From NCBI RefSeq assembly GCF_014764385.1, contig NZ_CP061714.1, positions 2,170,001 through 2,234,000 of the forward strand: a stretch of DNA of 64,000 nucleotides, read 5' to 3'. The position numbers and the translations under genes were made by a program. Position 1 is the first letter of the stretch. Each line of letters opens with the position of its first letter. Under the pieces are notes generated by a model, which saw only the letters and a list, made by a program, of their open reading frames with translations, ran no database searches and was not told the DNA's origin. Of this stretch, positions 58,829 to 64,000 are shown in pieces. The stretch is from Luteimonas sp. MC1825. GTDB lineage: Bacteria > Pseudomonadota > Gammaproteobacteria > Xanthomonadales > Xanthomonadaceae.

Positions 58829-60559
58829 ATGTCTGCTGAATCCCGATCCATCCCCCCCCTGCTGTGCAAGGCACAGACCGGCATTGCCGGATTCGACGAG
58901 TTGACCGGTGGGGGACTTCCGGTTGGCCGGACCACCCTGCTTCTGGGCGGACCTGGCTCGGGCAAGACCATCTTCTCGCTGGGGTTCCTTGCCCATGGGT
59001 GCCGGCAGTGCGGGGAGCCGGGGATCTTCGTCGCGTTCGAGGAAACCGCGGATCGCATCGTGGCCAACGCACGCGGCTTCGGCTGGGACCTGGGTGCATT
59101 GCCACCGGAGCAGCTCTATTTCCTCGACCGCGTTCCCAGCGCGGATGCCGTGCACGCGGGCGCCTTCGACCTGACCGGCATGCTCGCCGGGCTGGGCGCG
59201 CAGGCTTCGGCGATGGGCGCACGGCGGATCGTGTTCGATGCGCTGGACATCCTGCTGGACCTGCTGCCCGACGACGCCAGCCGGCGCCGGGAAGTCTATC
59301 GGGTGCACGAATGGCTGATCGCGCGTGGCCTGACCGCGCTGATCACCGCCAAGGCCTCCGGCGACCACGCCGGTGCCGTCGACGGGAACAGCTTCGGCTT
59401 CATGCAGTTCATGGTCGACTGCACGGTCGTGCTCAACCACTCGGTCGAGCATGGCGTGTCGCAGCGCAACCTGCGCGTGCTCAAGTATCGCGGCTCGGCC
59501 TTCAACGAGAACGAGTCGCCGTTCGTGATCGGCGCCGATGGCTTCGACGTGGCCATATCCCGGCTGCTGGGCGGCAGCGACGCCGATCACACCAACGAAC
59601 GGGTGACCACCGGCATCGAACGGCTCGACACGATGCTCGACGGTGGCTATTACCGCGGGGCCAGCGTGCTGATCACCGGTTTTCCCGGTACGGCCAAGAC
59701 CACCCTGAGCGGCTCGTTCGCCGAAGCAGCCTGCGAGCGCGGCGAGCAGACCCTGTTCGTCAGCTTCGATTCCGACGGCACCGAAGTCGTGCGCAACCTC
59801 GAGTCGGTCGGCATCCAGCTCGGGCCACACGTGCACAGCGGCGTGCTGCGCATGGTGTCGGCGCGCACCATCAACGGCAGCGCGGAAAGCCTCCTGGTGC
59901 GCATCAAGGCGATCGCCAAGGAGCACAAGGCGCGTTGCCTGGTGATCGATCCGGTCTCGACGCTGTCCAGGGCCGGCAACGAGATGACCGCGCACGGCGT
60001 CGCCGAACGGCTGATCGACTGGACCAAGTCTGATGGCATCACCATGGTGTGCACCTCGCTGCTCGACGAGATGGCCGGCCCGCACAACGGCGGTACGCCG
60101 TTGCAGGTCTCGACCCTGGCCGACACATGGATCCACCTGAGCTACCTGGTCCAGGCCGGTGAACGCAATCGCGGCTTGTCGATCATCAAGTCGCGTGGCA
60201 CGTCGCACTCCAACCAGGTGCGCGAACTGATCCTCAGCAGCACGGGCGTGACCCTGGCCGACATCTACACCGCAGGCGGCGAAGTGCTGATGGGCACCAT
60301 GCGCTGGGAAAAGGAGAGCGCGGCGCGGGCCGCCCGGGAACTGGCCGATGTCCAGGGCCGGCTCAAGCGCGTCCAGCTCGACGCCGAGGAAGCGGAGCTG
60401 GAAGTCCGCCTGCGGTCCCTGCAGACCGTACTCGCGGCCAAGCAGGCCGAAAAAGCGTTGCTGACGCGGACCACCGAAACCCGCGAGAGCGAACTCAAGG
60501 GCGGCCACACGATGCTGCGCGAGCTGCGTGGCGCCGACGCTGCGGTCGAGCCCTCCTGA
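58829..60559 (+). CDS. kaiC: KaiC-family double-ATPase protein
   Basis: This 576-residue protein has two RecA-like domains. Domain I has GGPGSGKT (Lys46) and the catalytic Glu pair in AFEETADR (Glu71/72). Domain II has GFPGTAKT (Lys290), but Asp314-Ser315 stands where the Glu pair is expected (SFDSDGTE). The phosphoacceptor dyad is kept as Ser428-Thr429 in QVSTLADTW, matching the STIT of cyanobacterial KaiC. After about residue 490 a helical coiled-coil tail of some 85 residues replaces the usual short tail. The ATG at 58829 gives a family-like start; a GTG at 58760 would add 23 residues. Cyanobacterial KaiC is a clock ATPase and autokinase. Here a role in timing or stress signalling is inferred, and no kaiA is seen. 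Confidence 0.92.
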   Translation: MSAESRSIPPLLCKAQTGIAGFDELTGGGLPVGRTTLLLGGPGSGKTIFSLGFLAHGCRQCGEPGIFVAFEETADRIVANARGFGWDLGALPPEQLYFLDRVPSADAVHAGAFDLTGMLAGLGAQASAMGARRIVFDALDILLDLLPDDASRRREVYRVHEWLIARGLTALITAKASGDHAGAVDGNSFGFMQFMVDCTVVLNHSVEHGVSQRNLRVLKYRGSAFNENESPFVIGADGFDVAISRLLGGSDADHTNERVTTGIERLDTMLDGGYYRGASVLITGFPGTAKTTLSGSFAEAACERGEQTLFVSFDSDGTEVVRNLESVGIQLGPHVHSGVLRMVSARTINGSAESLLVRIKAIAKEHKARCLVIDPVSTLSRAGNEMTAHGVAERLIDWTKSDGITMVCTSLLDEMAGPHNGGTPLQVSTLADTWIHLSYLVQAGERNRGLSIIKSRGTSHSNQVRELILSSTGVTLADIYTAGGEVLMGTMRWEKESAARAARELADVQGRLKRVQLDAEEAELEVRLRSLQTVLAAKQAEKALLTRTTETRESELKGGHTMLRELRGADAAVEPS

Positions 60560-60569
60560 GTCGGCCGTC

Positions 60570-60854
60570 ATGGACACTGCCCACTTCAAGTTCCAGCTCT
60601 TCGTCGCCGAGAATGCGGCCAATTCGGTGCAGGCGTTGGCCAACCTGCGCGCCATCTGCCGGGCGCACCTGCCAGGCCGGCACGAGATCGAAGTGGTCGA
60701 CGTGTTCGTCCAACCCACCCGCGCCCTGGCCGAACGGATTTTCATGACCCCGACCCTGGTCATCCTGCAGCCGGGAGCGGTCCGCCGGGTGGTGGGCAAC
60801 CTCAGCGAGACGGCAACCGTGCTGCAGACACTGGGGCTCGAGTCGTCGGCGTGA
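60570..60854 (+). CDS. kaiB: KaiB-family protein
   Basis: This 94-residue thioredoxin-like protein matches KaiB over its length: FKFQLFVAENAANSVQALANL, ICRAHLPGRHEIEVVDVF, IFMTPTLVILQPG and RRVVGNLSETATVLQTLG. The conserved TPTL cis-proline segment, part of the region that refolds in the fold-switch of cyanobacterial KaiB, is present. It begins ten bases after kaiC, and its stop overlaps the next gene as GTGA. KaiB would bind the KaiC domain I ring and might pass the state to the phosphodiesterase; that link is inference. Confidence 0.9.
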   Translation: MDTAHFKFQLFVAENAANSVQALANLRAICRAHLPGRHEIEVVDVFVQPTRALAERIFMTPTLVILQPGAVRRVVGNLSETATVLQTLGLESSA

Positions 60855-63661
60855 CCGACTTCCCCCACGAGAGCCCCGCGCTCGAAGACGAGGTGCAGGC
60901 GTTGCTGGCCACGCTCCGGCACGCCGAGGACCGCCTGCAGGAACTCACCGCCGGACAGATCGATGCCATCACCGATGCCGGTGGCCGCACCATCCTGCTG
61001 CAACGTGCGCAGGAAGACGTGCGCCGCGTCGATGCCGCGCGGCGCACGGCCATCCTCAACAGCTTGCCGGCGAACATCGCGCTGCTTGATGGCAGCGGTT
61101 TCATCGTGGCGGTCAACGAGTCGTGGCGGCAGTTCGGGCGCAGCAATGGACTGAAGGGGTCATCGGCCGACGTGGGGGCCAACTACCTGGATGCCTGCCA
61201 GGACGCCCACGGCGACCGTTCCGACGGCGCCACAGGAATTGCCGACGGCCTGTTGTCGGTACTCGAACGTGCGGCGACGGGCTTCGACGCGATCTACCCC
61301 TGCCATTCGCCGGACATCGACCGGTGGTTCCAGATGACGGCCACCCCCGTGAGCGACGACCAGGCAAGCGGCGTGGTGGTCATGCACGTCGACATCACCG
61401 ATCGAAAGCTTCATGAAATCGCGCTGCAGGCCAGCGAGGCCGAGCAACGCGAGTCCACCCGCCAGCTGAGCCTGGAGCGGGCGCGGCTGGTCGCGGCACA
61501 GCGCGTGGCCAAGGTGGGCAGCTGGGAGACCGATCTGGCGACGATGGCCGTGCTCTGGTCGGCGGAAAGCTATCGGATCCACGAGGTGGATCCGGAGGTC
61601 GCGGTCACGCGCAACGACCTGCTCGAACTGGTCCACCCGGCGGACAAGGCGCGGGTGGACATCGAGCTGCGGGCGTTGCTGTCGTCGCGCGAACCCAAGG
61701 TGATGCGCCATCGCCTGTTGCTGCCCGGCGGCCGCGTCAAGTTCCTCGAAAAGCGCTGGCAGGTGGACTTTGACGAGGACGGGCGTCCGCTCCGACTGAT
61801 CGGCACATGCCAGGACATCACCGCCCGCTGCCTGGACGAGGAGCGGATCAAGCGCCTGAACCGCGGCTACCTGGTTTTGAGCCAGGTCAATGGACTGATC
61901 GTGCGCGTGCGCGACCGCGACGAGCTCTTCCAGGGTGCCTGCCGCATCGCGGTCGAATCCGGCGGCTTCCTGCTGGCGTGGATCGGGCGCGTGGATGTGG
62001 TTGGTGCCAGCGTCGTGCCGGTCGCCTCGGCGGGCAACTGCCCCGCGGCCGCGCTTCCGGTGGAGCGCGGGTTTCCGCTGGACGACCTCGCGCAGCCCTG
62101 CACGCTGACCGTGCACACCCGTGAAGCAGTGATCGTCAACGACCTGGCGAGCGATGTCCGTTTCATGCGGCCCGGGATCGAGCCTGCGAACGGCATCCTG
62201 TCCCTCGTCTTCCTGCCGATCATTGTCGGTGGCGAAGTGGTGGCGGTGATGAGCCTGCACGCCAGCGACGTGGATTATTTCGACGACGCCGAGATCGCCC
62301 TGCTTACCGAAGTCGCCAACGACATCGGCTTCGCCATCGACCACATCGGCAAGTCGGAAACCATCAACTACCTGGCCTACTTCGACGCATTGACCGGGCT
62401 GGCCAACCGCAGCCTGTTCCTGGAACGCGCGGCGCAATGCCTGCGCGGCACGACCGCCGGGGTGCTGGCGCTGGTCGACCTCGAGCGCTTCAAGAGCATC
62501 AACGACAGTCTCGGCGTGCATGCCGGCGACGACCTGTTGCGACAGATCGCCACCTGGCTGGGCCGGCAGCTGGGCGATCCGACCCTGCTCGCGCGCGTCG
62601 GCCCGGACCACTTCGCCTTCGTGTTGACCGATGGCGATCGGCCCGGCGACGCCGCACCCGGCCTGGGGCGCCTGATCAAGGCGTTCCACGAGCATGCCTT
62701 CCTGCTCGATGGTGCGCCGTTCCGCATCGCCGCCAAATTCGGCATCGCCACGTTCCCGGAGGATTCCGGGACCGCGGGCGGACTGCTGCAGAAGGCCGAG
62801 TCGGCGCTCAAGAACGCCAAGGCCGCCGGCAAGCGGTATCTGTTCTACACCCAGAAAATGACCGACTCGATCGCGCGCCAGCTTGTCCAGGAGAACCAGC
62901 TGCGACATGCGCTGGACAATCGCGAGTTCGTGCTGCACTACCAGCCCAAGGTCAACGTGGACAGCGGCAGGGTTGTCGGCGCCGAGGCGCTCATCCGCTG
63001 GAACGACCCGCGCACCCTGACCATGACGCAGCCGGCGCAGTTCATCCCGATCCTGGAGCAAACCGGCCTGATCATCGAAGTCGGCCGCTGGGCCATGCGC
63101 ACCGCCATCGATGACTACCTGCGCTGGCTTCGCGCGGGGTTGCCTGCGGTTCGCATCGCCGTCAACGTCTCGCCGCTCCAGTTGCGCGACCCCGCCTTCG
63201 TCGATGACGTACGTGAGCTGATCTCGGTCGACCCGCTGGCACCCGCGGGACTGGAGCTTGAAATCACCGAGAGCATGCTCATGTCGGATATCGAGCAGAG
63301 CATCGAGACCCTGCACGCGCTGCGCGGGATGGGGGTGCGAATCGCCATCGACGACTTCGGTACCGGCTTTTCCTCCCTCGGCTACCTCGCGAAGCTGCCG
63401 GTCGACACCTTGAAGATCGACCGCTCATTCATCGATGACATGGGCCGCTCCGCGCAAGGCCTTTCGCTCGTGTCCACGATGATCTCACTGGCCCACTCGT
63501 TCAAGCTCCGGGTGGTTGCCGAGGGCGTGGAAACCGAGGAGCAGTCCAGCCTGCTCAAGCTGCTGCGCTGTGAAGAAGCGCAAGGCTATCTGCATGGCCG
63601 GCCCCTGCCGGTCAGCGAGTTCGAGTCGCGCTTCCTGCTGGCGGGCATGCCAGCCCGGTAA
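60851..63661 (+). CDS. PAS-PAS-GAF-(degenerate GGDEF)-EAL cyclic-di-GMP phosphodiesterase
   Basis: This is a cytoplasmic sensor-effector of 936 residues with no membrane helix. A short coiled coil (about 5-60) is followed by a PAS domain (about 65-185), a second PAS (about 210-330), a GAF-like domain (about 345-500) and a GGDEF fold (about 515-665). The GGDEF signature reads VGPDH, so cyclase activity is unlikely. The EAL domain (about 680-930) keeps EAL in GAEALIRW, Asn in VNVSPLQL, ITESMLM, DDFGTGFSSLGYL, LKIDRSFI and VVAEGVET, so hydrolysis of cyclic-di-GMP is expected. The GTG start overlaps the kaiB stop by four bases, indicating coupled expression with kaiCB. Confidence 0.92.
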   Translation: MTDFPHESPALEDEVQALLATLRHAEDRLQELTAGQIDAITDAGGRTILLQRAQEDVRRVDAARRTAILNSLPANIALLDGSGFIVAVNESWRQFGRSNGLKGSSADVGANYLDACQDAHGDRSDGATGIADGLLSVLERAATGFDAIYPCHSPDIDRWFQMTATPVSDDQASGVVVMHVDITDRKLHEIALQASEAEQRESTRQLSLERARLVAAQRVAKVGSWETDLATMAVLWSAESYRIHEVDPEVAVTRNDLLELVHPADKARVDIELRALLSSREPKVMRHRLLLPGGRVKFLEKRWQVDFDEDGRPLRLIGTCQDITARCLDEERIKRLNRGYLVLSQVNGLIVRVRDRDELFQGACRIAVESGGFLLAWIGRVDVVGASVVPVASAGNCPAAALPVERGFPLDDLAQPCTLTVHTREAVIVNDLASDVRFMRPGIEPANGILSLVFLPIIVGGEVVAVMSLHASDVDYFDDAEIALLTEVANDIGFAIDHIGKSETINYLAYFDALTGLANRSLFLERAAQCLRGTTAGVLALVDLERFKSINDSLGVHAGDDLLRQIATWLGRQLGDPTLLARVGPDHFAFVLTDGDRPGDAAPGLGRLIKAFHEHAFLLDGAPFRIAAKFGIATFPEDSGTAGGLLQKAESALKNAKAAGKRYLFYTQKMTDSIARQLVQENQLRHALDNREFVLHYQPKVNVDSGRVVGAEALIRWNDPRTLTMTQPAQFIPILEQTGLIIEVGRWAMRTAIDDYLRWLRAGLPAVRIAVNVSPLQLRDPAFVDDVRELISVDPLAPAGLELEITESMLMSDIEQSIETLHALRGMGVRIAIDDFGTGFSSLGYLAKLPVDTLKIDRSFIDDMGRSAQGLSLVSTMISLAHSFKLRVVAEGVETEEQSSLLKLLRCEEAQGYLHGRPLPVSEFESRFLLAGMPAR

Positions 63662-63666
63662 TCCAC

Positions 63667-63687
63667 CGGGCGACACGGCCCGATTTC
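63667..63687 (+). terminator. Weak hairpin terminator between convergent genes
   Basis: A five-base stem CGGGC/GCCCG with a six-base loop is followed by ATTTC. It sits in the 24 bases between the EAL gene stop and the end of the convergent RmlD-like gene, which fits termination but the stem is short. Confidence 0.35.
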
Positions 63688-64000
63688 AGGCGGCATCGAG
63701 CAGGTGGTGGTCGCTGCCCGCCAGCCAACGGGCCAGGGCATCGTCAAGCGTCGGCAGGCTGCAGGCGCGCTGACTGCCAAGCGCGCTGTAGCGCGGCCTG
63801 CGGGCCGCCAGCGCGAGGTGCCCGGAGGTGCAGGGGCGGAGAGTGGCGGTGTCGGTGCGGACCACAGCGGCCGCACGGCGTGCCAGGTCAGCCCAGGTGA
63901 GCGCGTGACCGTTGCTGAGGTGCCAGATTCCCGCCTCGCCGTCCACCAGCAGGTCCAGGCAGGCGTGGACCAGGTCCGGCACGTACGTCGGCGAGATGGT
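63686..64000 (-). CDS. RmlD-like sugar-nucleotide reductase, C-terminal part (truncated by window edge)
   Basis: The last 104 codons of a protein that continues beyond base 64000 are visible. The segment TISPTYVPDLVHACLDLLVDGEAGIWHLSNG, read in two blocks around VPDLV, matches the substrate domain of dTDP-4-dehydrorhamnose reductases and other extended short-chain dehydrogenases (SPTYVxDLA ... GxxHLsn). The catalytic YxxxK region lies outside the window. The ending RYSALGSQRACSLPTLDDALARWL also fits. It converges with the EAL gene and is unlikely to belong to the kai operon. Confidence 0.75.
   Translation of the reverse strand, partial: TISPTYVPDLVHACLDLLVDGEAGIWHLSNGHALTWADLARRAAAVVRTDTATLRPCTSGHLALAARRPRYSALGSQRACSLPTLDDALARWLAGSDHHLLDAA

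Noticed and set aside
58772..61003. A 743-codon minus-strand frame opposite kaiC and kaiB
   Set aside because: It is a GC-rich shadow. The plus-strand genes have clear domains and motifs, while this translation does not.

Overview
This is 64 kb of a very GC-rich gammaproteobacterial chromosome. It looks like Xanthomonadaceae (a Lysobacter/Luteimonas/Xanthomonas relative); that placement is inferred from gene order, chiefly the pilG-chpC twitching cluster divergent from gshB-tonB, and was not tested by a search. Coding density is high and many genes overlap by 1-14 bases. I saw no tRNA, rRNA, CRISPR array, insertion sequence or prophage. Most of the window is chromosomal core.

Layout. 1-780: 3' part of a histone-deacetylase-family amidohydrolase. 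900-7700: the conserved lptD-surA-pdxA-rsmA-apaG-apaH operon. 7618-8926 (minus): a cysteine-rich SufR-like regulator behind a small helical protein of unknown function. 9034-12448 (minus): dgkA-terC-lgt-thyA-folA, ending at a hairpin. 12683-15117: an exported protein, a strong bidirectional terminator, a LysM/NlpC-P60-like protein and an isoaspartyl peptidase. 15166-20719 (minus): a response regulator, histidine kinase and split MacAB-type ABC exporter. 20820-23343 (minus): nudE-cysQ-mazG-Mpo1-like. 23382-25513: bioA-rsmE. 25549-37367 (minus): the Pil-Chp chemosensory operon for type IV pili, pilG-pilH-pilI-pilJ-chpA-chpB-chpC. 37545-39371: gshB-tonB. 39390-45221 (minus): tsaB, a YoaA/DinG helicase, and PBP1b with a TPR lipoprotein that is probably its LpoP-type activator. 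45368-51852: a two-domain glycosyltransferase, a TPR membrane protein, relA and an exported protein. 51845-58408: hrpA, dps, recQ. 58409-58828: a gene-poor gap carrying the decayed tail of an EAL-domain gene. 58829-63661: a kaiC-kaiB-EAL operon. 63686-64000: the end of an RmlD-like protein.

The most interesting part is the last operon. A double-domain KaiC homologue that keeps the Ser-Thr phosphorylation dyad, a KaiB homologue and a PAS-PAS-GAF-degenerate GGDEF-EAL phosphodiesterase are packed with a 10-base gap and a 4-base overlap. This suggests that a Kai-type timer or stress switch feeds directly into cyclic-di-GMP turnover. A second theme is the Pil-Chp system. ChpA carries a long charged helix encoded by 16 in-register 15-base repeats. 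The CheB-like ChpB has lost its catalytic Ser and His, and no pilK methyltransferase gene is present in the cluster, so adaptation by receptor methylation may be absent. Both signalling systems could meet at type IV pili and surface behaviour, but that link is inference.
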